45,789 nt of DNA from an uncultured Candidatus Actinomarina sp. Its GTDB lineage: Bacteria > Actinomycetota > Acidimicrobiia > Actinomarinales > Actinomarinaceae. The notes below the pieces were generated by a model. It was not told the origin of the DNA. It worked only from the letters and a program-made list of their open reading frames with translations, and did no database searches. The stretch covers positions 1-45,789 of the forward strand of contig CACJUH010000003.1 in NCBI GenBank assembly GCA_902596545.1, given 5' to 3'. This document shows positions 32,852 through 42,650 of this stretch, in pieces. Position numbers and translations under genes: made by a program. Position 1 is the stretch's first letter. Every line of letters begins with the position of its first letter.

Positions 32852-34381
32852 ATGAATAACATAATCGTCTCCCCTCACTATTTATCTACTGATATTGCTT
32901 CTGAAATATATAGCAAAGGTGGAAATGCAGTTGATGCTGCTATTGCAACTAATCTTATTCAAGGTATCGTAGCACCAGAAACTTGTGGTATTGGTGGGGA
33001 CCTATTTGCGCTTGTTTGGGATCCATCAAAAAACGAACCCGATTTTCTAGACGCTTCCGGATATGCTGGTTCTTTTGCAAATCCTGATGATTTGCAAAAT
33101 ATGGAGTCAATACCATTAAATCATCCAATATCTGTAACTGTTCCGGGTGCAGTTGCAGGATGGATAGAGCTCAGTAAAAAATATGGCAATTTAAAAGTAG
33201 AAGAAATTTTAGATCTTGGAATAGATTTATGTCATGAGGGTTTTGAAATCAACGAAGAACTTTATAATTCTCTAAATATACACAAAGAGGAACTCAGCGG
33301 TCAGGCATCTGGATATGGGTTTTACAGAGATAACCAGCCTTTTGAAAAAGGTAAGATGATAAGACGTCCTCAATTAGGAAAGACTCTAGAGCAATTAAAG
33401 ACCAATGGTCTTGAATATTTTTATGATAGTGAAATTGCAAAATCAATCTCTTTAAGTGTTAATGGAATTTTATCATTGGATGATTTAAGAAATTATAAAG
33501 CTGAATGGAAAAAGCCTCTGCATACAAATATTTATGGATTTGATGGCTGGACATCACCTCCACATACTCAGGGTTATCTGACTTTATCAACATTGAAAGC
33601 AATTGAAATGTTAGATGCTGAGAACTATGATATACACCAAATTATTGAGACATATAGAATCTTTGCCGCAGATCGAGATAATATTACTTACGATTATGGA
33701 AAAAATATAAAAGATTTTAAAGGCGTTGATTTAGATTACATACAAGAAAAAATAAAGCTATTCAACCCCAATCATTCCGAAAAATTTGATTTTCCTAAAC
33801 CACATGGCGGAGGAACAGCATATATGAACACCATTGATAAAGAGGGATTAGGAGTATCACTTATACAATCTAATTTTCACGGAATTGGAAGTAGGATAGG
33901 TGTTGAAAGTTTTGGATTTTTCCTACATAACAGAGGATGCGGATTTAATCTAGACTCAAAACACCCAAATTATTTAACACCTGGAAGAAAACCGCTTCAC
34001 ACTCTTTCACCAACAATTTGGTCTAAAAATGGAAGTTTAGAATTTATAGCTGGCACCAGAGGAGGAAGATACCAACCTCAACTATTAATACAAACAATAC
34101 TGCCCTATATTCAAAAATCAGATTCTTTTGAAGAAATAATTAAAGAACCCAGATGGGTTATAGAAAATTTTTCTAGCGACACAATATCAAAATTAAGATT
34201 CGAAAAAATTAATAATGAAGATTTAGAAATTCTACTTAAAAAAGGGCATGAAGTTGAAGTAGAAAATAAACTTAACAAAGCTTATGGTCCTATTTCAATT
34301 ATTTATAAAAAGGATGATGGAAATTTTGAAGGTGTTTGTGATGTAAGGGTAGGTACTGAGAAAGTTTTTAATAGTTTTTAA
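32852..34381 (+). CDS. ggt: Gamma-glutamyltransferase family protein (cytoplasmic form)
   Basis: A 509-residue Ntn hydrolase. GGNAVDAAIATNLIQGIVAPETCGIGGD near the N-terminus and VTVPGAVAGWIEL are family signatures. T322 in GGGTAYMNTID sits at the autoprocessing nucleophile position. The following GIGSRIGVESFGFFLHNRG and C-terminal GTRGGRYQPQL also fit. There is no signal peptide, unlike periplasmic GGTs, so it probably acts inside on gamma-glutamyl compounds. Whether glutathione is the substrate is unclear in an actinobacterium. It ends inside the convergent smpB (14-base overlap). Confidence 0.9.
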   Translation: MNNIIVSPHYLSTDIASEIYSKGGNAVDAAIATNLIQGIVAPETCGIGGDLFALVWDPSKNEPDFLDASGYAGSFANPDDLQNMESIPLNHPISVTVPGAVAGWIELSKKYGNLKVEEILDLGIDLCHEGFEINEELYNSLNIHKEELSGQASGYGFYRDNQPFEKGKMIRRPQLGKTLEQLKTNGLEYFYDSEIAKSISLSVNGILSLDDLRNYKAEWKKPLHTNIYGFDGWTSPPHTQGYLTLSTLKAIEMLDAENYDIHQIIETYRIFAADRDNITYDYGKNIKDFKGVDLDYIQEKIKLFNPNHSEKFDFPKPHGGGTAYMNTIDKEGLGVSLIQSNFHGIGSRIGVESFGFFLHNRGCGFNLDSKHPNYLTPGRKPLHTLSPTIWSKNGSLEFIAGTRGGRYQPQLLIQTILPYIQKSDSFEEIIKEPRWVIENFSSDTISKLRFEKINNEDLEILLKKGHEVEVENKLNKAYGPISIIYKKDDGNFEGVCDVRVGTEKVFNSF

Positions 34382-34814
34382 TTTCTTTTTTATGCTGCTT
34401 TTCAATAAGTTTTTTTCTTTTATCATAGTCTTTTTTACCTCTAGCAAGAGCAAGCTCAACTTTTATATACCCATTTTTTTCAAAAATTTTTGTAGCAATT
34501 AATGTAAATCCTTTTTGGGAAATTAAACCAATTAGTTTTTTTATCTCACCTTTGTGAAGTAAAAGTTTTCTTTGATTTTTTGGATTGTAATCTGTCTGAT
34601 TAGCATATTTATATGGCTCAATGTTCATTTCCATAAGAAATGCTTCCTGATTTTCAATTATTGCGAATGCGTCAACAATTGAAACCGCACCAGTTCTGAC
34701 ACTCTTAGTTTCTGGACCAGTTAAGACTATTCCAGCTTCATAAAACTCTTGAAATTCATAAGAATTTCTCGCTTTTCTATTTTCTGCAAATACTTTCATC
34801 AATCTAGAAAACAA
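34368..34814 (-). CDS. smpB: SsrA-binding protein
   Basis: A 148-residue SmpB protein. It contains NRKARNSYEFQEFYEAGIVLTGPETKSVRTG, the OB-fold INIEPYKYANQ-type segment (here MNIEPYKYANQTDY), PKNQRKLLLHKGEI and the basic tail ARGKKDYDKRKKL, all in family order. It binds tmRNA and delivers it to stalled ribosomes. It overlaps the M23 activator gene by 16 bases at its start and ends the prfB-ftsEX series. Confidence 0.96.
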   Translation of the reverse strand: MFSRLMKVFAENRKARNSYEFQEFYEAGIVLTGPETKSVRTGAVSIVDAFAIIENQEAFLMEMNIEPYKYANQTDYNPKNQRKLLLHKGEIKKLIGLISQKGFTLIATKIFEKNGYIKVELALARGKKDYDKRKKLIEKQHKKEIKNY

Positions 34815-36172
34815 TAAGGATTAACTCTACCTCTAGATGTTGGATCAAGATATGGTAAAGAACAATTTGCTGAATTTGGATTTTTAAGTCTGACTTCAAA
34901 ATGCAAATGAGGACCTGTTGATCTTCCTGTAGTTCCAATAGTACCAATTTGATCACCAGTCACAACTGTTTGACCTACTGAAACTAAAATTTTATCCATG
35001 TGGAAGTAAAGAGTTGTCATTCCTCCTCCATGATCAATAAAAACTGTTCTTCCTGCTAACCCGTAATATCTAGCAAGAATAACTACACCACCTGCAGCAG
35101 CTTTAATTGGCGTGCCTCTACTTGCTGCTATATCTATAGCACCATGAAAACTAGTTGTTCCTCCGAGCCTTCTCCATTTGTATCCACTAGAAACATATCC
35201 CGTTGTTACAGGCCAACTTAGTTTGTTTGGAGCAACACCTCCTACACTACTTAGCCTGTCTATATCTGCCTGGATTGCATCTTCAAGTTTTTCTAAATCA
35301 GCATGTTCTTTATCTAGCTTTTCTAATTCTTTATTGGCTTGGTTTAATAGACTTTGAGCATTTTGCCTAGCTCTAAGTACCTGAGATTTTTTAGTCTCAA
35401 CTTGCCTTTTCTCTCTTTCTACAGCTTCTTTTTTCTCTTCTACTTCTTCAGCAAATTCTTCAGCTTCAATAGAAATTTCAGTTTTTCTTGTTTCCTCATT
35501 TTGTAAGAGATTAACTATTTCTTCTCTTTCTTCTTCTCTTTCAGTCAAAAATACTGTCTGAGTTGAAGCAAGATTTTTTAAAGCATTTAGTTGTTCAACG
35601 ATCTCATAAGCAGAGTCGACAATTGTAGAGGCATATCCAAGGGCAACTAAAAACCTTGATAATTCATTTAATTCCACAAACAATGCTGTTGTAGGACTCA
35701 TAACACCATTAATGTAGAGGCTTACAGCTTGTTCTTGTAACTTATCATCTGCTTCTACTAAGTTTTTTTGAGTTTCAAACAATTCGTCAGATACATTAGA
35801 TATTTCATTTTTAATTTTTCCAAGTTTTGTTTGTTCTTGAACAATAGTCTGCTGAACTTCAGCCAAGTCATTTAAAGTTCCGTCGTAATTTTCTAATGCT
35901 TTTTCTAATTCCCTTTCAGCAGCAGAAAGTCTTGATTGTACTTCTGCAAGTTCTTGATTGACTTGTTGTAAATCTTTATCGTTTTCCAAAATAGCATTTT
36001 CAAGATCAGTAAGTTGTCCTTCATAGTTACTGATTTGCTCAGCAATTGCCTGAAGTTGTCTTTCAACTTCTATCAATCTATCCTCTGCAGTTATAGCCAT
36101 TGAATTTGTTGGAAACATTAAAGTCAAAACTAGAAATATTGGCAGTGAAAGAGTTAGAAACCTTCTAATCAT
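34799..36172 (-). CDS. EnvC-like murein hydrolase activator, M23 peptidase with coiled coil
   Basis: A 457-residue exported protein. A signal peptide (residues 1-26, ending NSMA) is followed by a long coiled coil (about 30-305) and a C-terminal LytM/M23 domain. All zinc ligands of active M23 enzymes are present: HGAID (HxxxD) and GPHLHFEV (HxH), with YFHMDK between. It may therefore cut peptidoglycan itself, unlike E. coli EnvC, which has lost its ligands. It overlaps ftsX by 8 bases, so it is the likely partner of FtsEX, which would gate its activity at the septum. Confidence 0.92.
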   Translation of the reverse strand: MIRRFLTLSLPIFLVLTLMFPTNSMAITAEDRLIEVERQLQAIAEQISNYEGQLTDLENAILENDKDLQQVNQELAEVQSRLSAAERELEKALENYDGTLNDLAEVQQTIVQEQTKLGKIKNEISNVSDELFETQKNLVEADDKLQEQAVSLYINGVMSPTTALFVELNELSRFLVALGYASTIVDSAYEIVEQLNALKNLASTQTVFLTEREEEREEIVNLLQNEETRKTEISIEAEEFAEEVEEKKEAVEREKRQVETKKSQVLRARQNAQSLLNQANKELEKLDKEHADLEKLEDAIQADIDRLSSVGGVAPNKLSWPVTTGYVSSGYKWRRLGGTTSFHGAIDIAASRGTPIKAAAGGVVILARYYGLAGRTVFIDHGGGMTTLYFHMDKILVSVGQTVVTGDQIGTIGTTGRSTGPHLHFEVRLKNPNSANCSLPYLDPTSRGRVNPYCFLD

Positions 36173-37040
36173 TTAATACTTTCCTTATTCCCACAAAAGA
36201 AGCAAACAATCCAAAAATTATTGAGGACAATAGTAGAACCAAAGTTAAGTAAATTAAATAACTATCAGAAATTGTTATGTCGAAAATGCTTTCAGCTACT
36301 ATCGAATTTTTAGAATACTCAATTATTCCCCACCCAAGACCAACAGCAATACTAGTTCCAATTAAAGATTCGAAAACTGCTTCGAAAATAAATGGCAATC
36401 TAATGTAAGTCGAAGATGCACCAACTAATCTCATTATTTTTATTTCTTTTTTCTTCGAATATGCGGCAAGCCTTAATGTATTGATAATAAGAATGAATGC
36501 TGCAAAACCTATAAGTAATGCAAATGTTGATGCTGAAATTACTAAGGTATTGGTCAAGCTTAATAATCTTTCTATTGCTTCACCACTTGTCCTTATTTCC
36601 TTAACTGCTGGATTACCATCCATCCTCTCAATTATTAATTCATAATCAGATGGATCATTAAGATTTACCCTTAAAGACGAAGGTAGTTTTTCATAATCTA
36701 CTTCACTTAATAATTCTGGTTGATCTTTGAATAATATTTTAAATTCTTCCTCTGCTTCAGATTTAGTAAAATATTCAACAGTTCTTATCTCTGGGTAAGT
36801 TTCTAGTGACTCTTGTAACTGTTTATGTGCTGTAGTGGTGACCCTGTCGTCAAGAAAAATTACAACATGCGTACCGTTTTGCCATCTAACTGTGTTGTTT
36901 TGAACAATAGACCTGGCAGAAAGGGTTGTAAAAACTAAAAAACTTGAGACTAACACGGCAATAATTGTTGCAAATACTAAGAGAGGTGCTCTCCTCATAT
37001 TTAAAATAGTATTTTTTATTACGTAAGAAAGTTTATTCAT
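36165..37040 (-). CDS. ftsX: Cell division permease-like protein
   Basis: A 291-residue FtsX. One membrane helix near the N-terminus (about 15-40) is followed by an extracellular domain (about 45-160) and three further helices at about 170-190, 215-245 and 260-285. LRLAAYSKKKEIKIMRLVGASSTYIRLPF is the cytoplasmic coupling motif. It forms a complex with FtsE and passes ATP-driven shape changes to the murein hydrolase encoded next door. It begins 3 bases after ftsE. Confidence 0.95.
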   Translation of the reverse strand: MNKLSYVIKNTILNMRRAPLLVFATIIAVLVSSFLVFTTLSARSIVQNNTVRWQNGTHVVIFLDDRVTTTAHKQLQESLETYPEIRTVEYFTKSEAEEEFKILFKDQPELLSEVDYEKLPSSLRVNLNDPSDYELIIERMDGNPAVKEIRTSGEAIERLLSLTNTLVISASTFALLIGFAAFILIINTLRLAAYSKKKEIKIMRLVGASSTYIRLPFIFEAVFESLIGTSIAVGLGWGIIEYSKNSIVAESIFDITISDSYLIYLTLVLLLSSIIFGLFASFVGIRKVLND

Positions 37041-37043
37041 AAT

Positions 37044-37727
37044 TTACCTAACAAGATAACTTCCATTGTCTTGATCTCTAACAATTTTTCCATTTGAAAG
37101 TTCAATGACTCTTTTTTTTCTTCTGTTAACTATTGTTGAATCATGTGTAGCCATTACCACAGTTGTGCCAGCTCTGTTTATTTTTTCTAACAATAAGACA
37201 ATCTGATTGCTTAATTCGGGATCAAGATTTCCAGTTGGCTCATCACATAAAAGTACAAGTGGATTGTTACCTAATGACCTTGCAATGCTTACTCTTGTTT
37301 GTTCTCCGCCTGAAAGTTGGTCTGGATATTTAAAAGCATTTCCATTCAGTTCTACAAGATCTAATAAGGTATTTGTTTTAGATTCGATCTCATCATTTGG
37401 AGTTCCCATAACTTCTAAAGCAAAGGCTATATTTTCGTAGGTATTTCTCTTTTCTAATAGTTGAGGCTCTTGAGTAACAATTCCAAGTTTTCTTCTTAAC
37501 AGTGGTATCTTCCATCTAGGCAGTTGAACAACATCGAGTCCTGCAACTTCAATACTTCCTTTTGTAGAAATGTACTCCTTATATAAAAGTTTAAGAAAAG
37601 AAGACTTTCCGCTTCCAGAATGACCAACAAGATAAACGAATTCTCCTTCGTTTATAGTCGTACTTATATTTGAAAGTGCAACACTTCCACCTTGAAATAC
37701 TAATGAAACATTATCTAACTTAATCAT
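37044..37727 (-). CDS. ftsE: Cell division ATP-binding protein
   Basis: A 227-residue ABC ATPase. Walker A is GHSGSGKSS, the signature is [15 protein letters not shown], Walker B is [13 protein letters not shown] and the H-loop MATHD. With FtsX it forms the division complex regulating septal peptidoglycan hydrolysis. Its start overlaps the prfB stop by 8 bases. Confidence 0.96.
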   Translation of the reverse strand: MIKLDNVSLVFQGGSVALSNISTTINEGEFVYLVGHSGSGKSSFLKLLYKEYISTKGSIEVAGLDVVQLPRWKIPLLRRKLGIVTQEPQLLEKRNTYENIAFALEVMGTPNDEIESKTNTLLDLVELNGNAFKYPDQLSGGEQTRVSIARSLGNNPLVLLCDEPTGNLDPELSNQIVLLLEKINRAGTTVVMATHDSTIVNRRKKRVIELSNGKIVRDQDNGSYLVR

Positions 37728-38824
37728 TTATTCCCTGTCTACGCCATTTTAGGTACTCTTTAATAAATATGGAAATATCTCCATCAAGAACATTCTGTAC
37801 ATTGCCTACCTCAATACTGTTTCTAGCATCTTTTACTTGCTGATATGGTTGAAGTACATAAGACCTAATTTGTCGGCCCCATCCGGCTTCGTGCTGATCT
37901 CCCCTTATTTCATTCAATTTTTTCAATTCATCTTCTCTTTTTTTTAATAATAATTTTGTCTTTAAAAGTTCTAATGCTCTTGTTTTATTTTGAAGCTGAG
38001 ATCTTTCTGCCTGACAAGCCACAACTAATCCAGTAGCAATATGTGTAATTCGTACAGCTGAATCTGTAGTGTTTACATGCTGTCCTCCTGCTCCAGATGA
38101 TCTATAAACATCAATTCTTATTTCATCATCTTGAATATTAATTTCCTCATTATTTTCAATTAAAGGAATTACATCTACTCCTGCAAAGCTAGTGTGTCTT
38201 CTTTTATTACTATCAAAAGGGCTAATTCTAACTAATCTATGAACTCCTCTTTCACTCTCTAAATTTGCATATGCTCTAAATCCATAAATTCTTATAGATG
38301 CTGACTTAATTCCCGCTTCTTCGCCCTGAGATATTTCTTCAATTTGATGATCTATATTATTGCTGGAAAGGTGTCTTGTATACATTCTTAAAAGCATCTC
38401 AGCCCAGTCATGAGCATCAACTCCACCAGCACCTGCATTGATAGTCAAAACTGCATTCAAGTCATCATACTTATCGAAATAAAGTGCTTCGTCTTCAATC
38501 TCCTCAATCATATTTTCTAATTTGGTTATTTCTTCTTGATAGTCTTCTTCATTGATGTTTTCTTCTTCAGTAAGCTCAATTAATTCTTCAAGCTCTTTGA
38601 GGTCGTTTTCTATACTGCTTAAAGACGTTATCAATTTTTCTATAGTAGAAGCTTCAATTGATACCTTTTGGGCATACTGCGGATTGTCCCAGAATCCTTT
38701 TTTATTTATCTCAAGATTTAATTGATCAAGCTTCTTTTTTTTGTTTTCAAAGTCAAAGATACCCCTTTGCAGAAATCAATCTTTCATTAAAAGTGTTAAC
38801 TTTACTTAAGATTTCTTTATACAT
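37720..38824 (-). CDS. prfB: Peptide chain release factor 2, with programmed +1 frameshift
   Basis: RF2 ends translation at UGA and UAA. The main frame (37720-38754) holds RSSGAGGQHVNTTDSAVR, which includes the GGQ motif. The first 23 codons (ATG at 38824, MYKEILSKVN...KGYL) lie in another frame and end in CTT TGA C. Skipping one base there joins KGYL to DFENKKKKLD, giving about 367 residues, the normal RF2 length. The frameshift signal is at 38752-38767. The start lies 19 bases inside the end of secA. The chain is followed by ftsE. If TGA were read as stop, only a 23-residue peptide would be made, which is the autoregulatory loop known in this family. Confidence 0.93.
38752..38767 (-). promoter_or_regulatory. 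prfB programmed +1 frameshift site
   Basis: The minus strand reads AAGGGGTATCTTTGAC. An internal Shine-Dalgarno-like AAGGGG stands three bases before the slippery CTT-TGA, as in E. coli prfB (AGGGGGTATCTTTGAC). Low RF2 stalls at TGA and the ribosome slips forward one base to read GAC. Confidence 0.93.
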
Positions 38825-41400
38825 TTATCAACCATTCCGCATTTTTTATATTTTATACCCGAACCACAATAGCAAGGATCATTCCTACCAATCTTATCTT
38901 TAATTATTTGTGTAGTCTTTACATTATCCTTGTTTTCTTGATTTTGTATGATAAAACTTTTATCAAAATTCATAAGAATTCTAATTACTGAAAACTTAAC
39001 ATTCTCAATTAAGTCCTCAAAAAGTGTATAACCCTCATTTTGATACTCAACAAGTGGATCTCTTTGACCCATTGCCCTTAATCCAATTCCAGATCTTAGA
39101 TAGTCCATTTCAGCTAAATGGTCCTTCCAATATTGGTCAACAAATGATAGAGATGAACCTCTTGCTAATTTCCAAAATGTATCATTATCTTGTGATTCGT
39201 TTTTATTAAAAAGTTTCTCCAGCTCTTGATTAATTTGCAATTGATCATTGATTTCAATATTTCTCACAAATTCTTTTTTAGCTCCATCGCTTAATAAATT
39301 ACTGAGTTCATCAGAAACTAATTGGTTAAAATGCTCTAAGTTTTCATAATTTTTTTTATGTAGTTCAATATTATTTGAAATAGTATTTACAACATCATTA
39401 AACCATTCTGAAATTAAATTTTCAATACTCTCAGATCTGAGAAGTTGTCTTCTCCATTTATAAATAACTTCTCTTTGTTGATTCAAAACTTGATCGAATT
39501 TAAGTACATTTTTTCTAATTTCGAAATTAAGAGATTCAACCTGAGCTTGTGCCCTCTCTATACTTTTAGTCACCATTGATTGTTCTATTCGTTCTTCATC
39601 TGGAAGATTGAGTTTATTCATTATTGATTCAATTCTTTCACCTTGAAATCTTCTCATTAAGTCATCTTGTAGTGAAATATAGAATCTTGACTCTCCAGGG
39701 TCGCCCTGTCTACCAGATCTTCCTCTTAGCTGATTATCAATTCTTCTTGAGTCATGCCTCTCTGTACCTAAAACATATAACCCACCAAGTTCTAAAACTT
39801 TATTTTTTTCTTCAGCTACTTGTAGCTCCAACTCATTAATCTTTGAATCTAAATACATTGGGTCGTCTAATTTATTTTCGTTAATTTGGTACTGAACTGC
39901 CATGTCCTCAGGATTTCCTCCTAGTTTTATGTCAACACCCCTACCAGCCATATTTGTGGCAACCGTAACAGCGCCCAATCTTCCCGCTTGCGCAATGATT
40001 TGCGCTTCCTGTTCATGATTTTTTGCATTTAAAACATTATGTATGATTCCTTTATTGGTTAATTGTTTAGATACTTCTTCTGAAGCTTCGACAGATACAG
40101 TTCCTAATAAGATTGGCTGTCCTTTTTTGTTTCTGTCAATAATATCTTCAATAACTGCGTTCAGTTTTGCTTCATTGGTTTTATATACAGCATCCTGTTG
40201 ATCTACTCTTTGTATCGGTAGGTTCGTTGGAATTTCAACAACCTCAAGATTGTATATTTGAATGAACTCTTCTTCTTCAGTTTTTGCAGTACCAGTCATT
40301 CCTGCCAAATTTTCATACATTCTGAAATAGTTTTGATAAGTTATTGACGCTAGTGTTTGATTTTCATCTTGAATTCTCACATTTTCTTTAGCTTCTAATG
40401 CTTGATGTAACCCGTCTGAATACCTCCTTCCTTCAAGAACTCTCCCAGTAAATTCGTCAACAATATTGATTTGGCCATTTGAGACAATATAATCTACATC
40501 TTTTGCAAATATTGTTTTAGCTCTTAAACATGCTGTTAAATAATGTATAAAGTTTGTTTGAGAGTTTTCGTATAAATTTGAGATACCCAGCTTTGACTCT
40601 ACATACTCAATTCCTAATTCAGTGGGATGAACTTGTTTTTTAGCTTCATCAATATCATAGTGAACATCTCTTTTCATTCCTTTTACAATCTTTGTGAACT
40701 CTGTGTACCATTTTGTTGAATCACTTACTTTGCCGGAAATAATTAAAGGAGTTCTTGCTTCGTCAACTAATATCGAATCAACCTCGTCAATAACACTGTA
40801 AAACAAATCTCCTTGAACTAGCTGTTCACTTGAAATTGCCATGTTATCTCTGAGGTAATCAAAACCAAATTCATTGTTGGTACCATATGTAATGTCTTTT
40901 TTGTATGCTTCAATCTTTTCTTCATAATCTTGATTTGAATAAATCAGACCTACTTCAAGACCTAAAAAATTATAAATTGGGCTCATCCACTCTGCGTCCC
41001 TTTTAGCGAGGTATTCATTAACAGTTACTACATGAACTCCTTTTTTATATAAAGCCATTAAAGAAATTGGCAAGGTAGAAACAAGAGTTTTACCTTCACC
41101 AGTTTTCATTTCAGATATTTTATTTCTTAGAAGAACCAGTCCTCCAAATAGTTGAACATCGTAATGTCTTTGATTAAGTGTTCTTTTTGCGGCCTCTCTT
41201 ACATATGCAAATGCTTCTACTTCAATAACTGAAGGTGAATCAACAATTTTTTCAGAAAGATTTTGAAAATTAGTTTTTATTTCTTCATCGGATAATTTTT
41301 CAAAAGATTGTTCTTTTTTATTTATCTCTTCAACAATCCCATTCAGCTCAGAAGTTAATTTCCCACTACCAACTGAAAGTGCTTTTTTAAATAAATTCAA
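38806..41400 (-). CDS. secA: Preprotein translocase ATPase
   Basis: An 864-residue SecA, the motor that drives unfolded preproteins through SecYEG. Walker A is MKTGEGKT, Walker B/DEAD-like DEVDSILVDEARTPLIISG, with TNMAGRGVDIKLGG, RGRSGRQGDPGESRFYISL and the C-terminal metal-binding RNDPCYCGSGIKYKKC. The start is uncertain. A TTG at 41400 gives NLFKKALS at the expected N-terminal position. Another TTG at 41424 would add 8 residues and overlap ahcY by 22 bases. The end overlaps prfB. Confidence 0.95.
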   Translation of the reverse strand: MNLFKKALSVGSGKLTSELNGIVEEINKKEQSFEKLSDEEIKTNFQNLSEKIVDSPSVIEVEAFAYVREAAKRTLNQRHYDVQLFGGLVLLRNKISEMKTGEGKTLVSTLPISLMALYKKGVHVVTVNEYLAKRDAEWMSPIYNFLGLEVGLIYSNQDYEEKIEAYKKDITYGTNNEFGFDYLRDNMAISSEQLVQGDLFYSVIDEVDSILVDEARTPLIISGKVSDSTKWYTEFTKIVKGMKRDVHYDIDEAKKQVHPTELGIEYVESKLGISNLYENSQTNFIHYLTACLRAKTIFAKDVDYIVSNGQINIVDEFTGRVLEGRRYSDGLHQALEAKENVRIQDENQTLASITYQNYFRMYENLAGMTGTAKTEEEEFIQIYNLEVVEIPTNLPIQRVDQQDAVYKTNEAKLNAVIEDIIDRNKKGQPILLGTVSVEASEEVSKQLTNKGIIHNVLNAKNHEQEAQIIAQAGRLGAVTVATNMAGRGVDIKLGGNPEDMAVQYQINENKLDDPMYLDSKINELELQVAEEKNKVLELGGLYVLGTERHDSRRIDNQLRGRSGRQGDPGESRFYISLQDDLMRRFQGERIESIMNKLNLPDEERIEQSMVTKSIERAQAQVESLNFEIRKNVLKFDQVLNQQREVIYKWRRQLLRSESIENLISEWFNDVVNTISNNIELHKKNYENLEHFNQLVSDELSNLLSDGAKKEFVRNIEINDQLQINQELEKLFNKNESQDNDTFWKLARGSSLSFVDQYWKDHLAEMDYLRSGIGLRAMGQRDPLVEYQNEGYTLFEDLIENVKFSVIRILMNFDKSFIIQNQENKDNVKTTQIIKDKIGRNDPCYCGSGIKYKKCGMVDKCIKKS

Positions 41401-41402
41401 AT

Positions 41403-42647
41403 TTAGCTGGTGCCATGCTCCCAAGAGTCGAGATATTCGATTTGCTCTTTTGTGAGTATTTCTAACTCTCCACCCATGAGTCCTAATTTTGTTGCAGCGA
41501 TTTTTAAATCAACTTCACTTGGAAGGGTGTATACTTTTGCTTCCAATGTTTTATGGTTTTCTTTAATCCACTCAGCAGCCAAAGCTTGATTTGCAAATGA
41601 CATGTCCATAACCGATGCTGGGTGCCCGGTAGCGGCGGCTAAATTTACAAGTCTTCCTTCAGCAAGTACCAATATTTCTTTTCCATCATATTTATAACTT
41701 TCAACATGTTCTCTAACTCTATTAACCTCTGAACTATCCTCTTTTAATCTTTCTAAATTAATTTCTACATCAAAATGACCTGCATTAGCCAAAACAACAC
41801 CGTCTTTCATTACATCAAAATGTTGTTTGTCAAGTGCATGCATATTTCCAGTTACTGACACAACAACATCAGCAATTTTTGCAGCATTAATACTATTTTT
41901 AACCTCATATCCGTGCATTAAAGCTTCTAGTGCACGTACCGAGTTTGGTTCAACAACAGTAACTTTTGCTCCCATGCCATAGGCTCTCTCTGCAACTCCT
42001 TTTCCGCAATCACCAAAGCCAATCACAACTACATTTAATCCAGCAATTAATAGATCTGTTGCTCTAACAACACCGTCCATTGCACTTTGACCTGTACCAA
42101 ATCTGTTATCAAATAAATGCTTTGTGTCAGAGTCATTTACAGCTACAACAGGAAATCGAAGTTTATTATTTTTTTCCATAGACTTTAGTCTTATCACTCC
42201 AGTAGTAGTTTCTTCCATTGAACCCATTATTGGAATGTCAGATCTTTCTGTAAGTAGTAAAGTGACTAAATCTGCTCCATCATCCATTGTAATATCTGGT
42301 TTTGTATCTAAAACAGAGTTAAGATGTTTAAAGAATTCATCATTAGTGACTCCATGTACTGCATGCACCTCAACATCATTTTCGGCAAGATATGCTGCAA
42401 CTGAGTCTTTTGTAGATAAAGGATTTGATGCACACAAAGCTACATTGGCTCCAGCTTCTTTTAAAGTAAGCATTAAGTTAGCAGTCTCTTTTGTTACATG
42501 CATGCAAGCACCAATACTTAATCCGTTTAAAGGTTTAATGGATGAAAATTCATTTTTTATTTCCTCTAGAACTTGCATCTGTCTACTAGCCCAACTTACT
42601 TCTTCATGTCCTATGTTTGCTAATTTTGAATCTTTTATCGTTGACAT
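41403..42647 (-). CDS. ahcY: Adenosylhomocysteinase
   Basis: A 414-residue NAD-dependent enzyme splitting S-adenosylhomocysteine into homocysteine and adenosine, clearing the product of methylation. CASNPLSTKDSVAA, TMDDGADLVTLL, MEETTTGV, the NAD-binding VVIGFGDCGKGVAERA and the C-terminal AEGRLVNLAAATGHPASVMDMSF are all present. The length suits the shorter bacterial/archaeal form. It follows the isomerase gene by 3 bases, so there is no room for an SAH riboswitch. Confidence 0.96.
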   Translation of the reverse strand: MSTIKDSKLANIGHEEVSWASRQMQVLEEIKNEFSSIKPLNGLSIGACMHVTKETANLMLTLKEAGANVALCASNPLSTKDSVAAYLAENDVEVHAVHGVTNDEFFKHLNSVLDTKPDITMDDGADLVTLLLTERSDIPIMGSMEETTTGVIRLKSMEKNNKLRFPVVAVNDSDTKHLFDNRFGTGQSAMDGVVRATDLLIAGLNVVVIGFGDCGKGVAERAYGMGAKVTVVEPNSVRALEALMHGYEVKNSINAAKIADVVVSVTGNMHALDKQHFDVMKDGVVLANAGHFDVEINLERLKEDSSEVNRVREHVESYKYDGKEILVLAEGRLVNLAAATGHPASVMDMSFANQALAAEWIKENHKTLEAKVYTLPSEVDLKIAATKLGLMGGELEILTKEQIEYLDSWEHGTS

Positions 42648-42650
42648 TAT

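Noticed and set aside
37720-38634. prfB starting at an internal ATG (304 residues)
   Set aside because: It lacks the normal RF2 N-terminus, which is encoded upstream through a conserved programmed frameshift.
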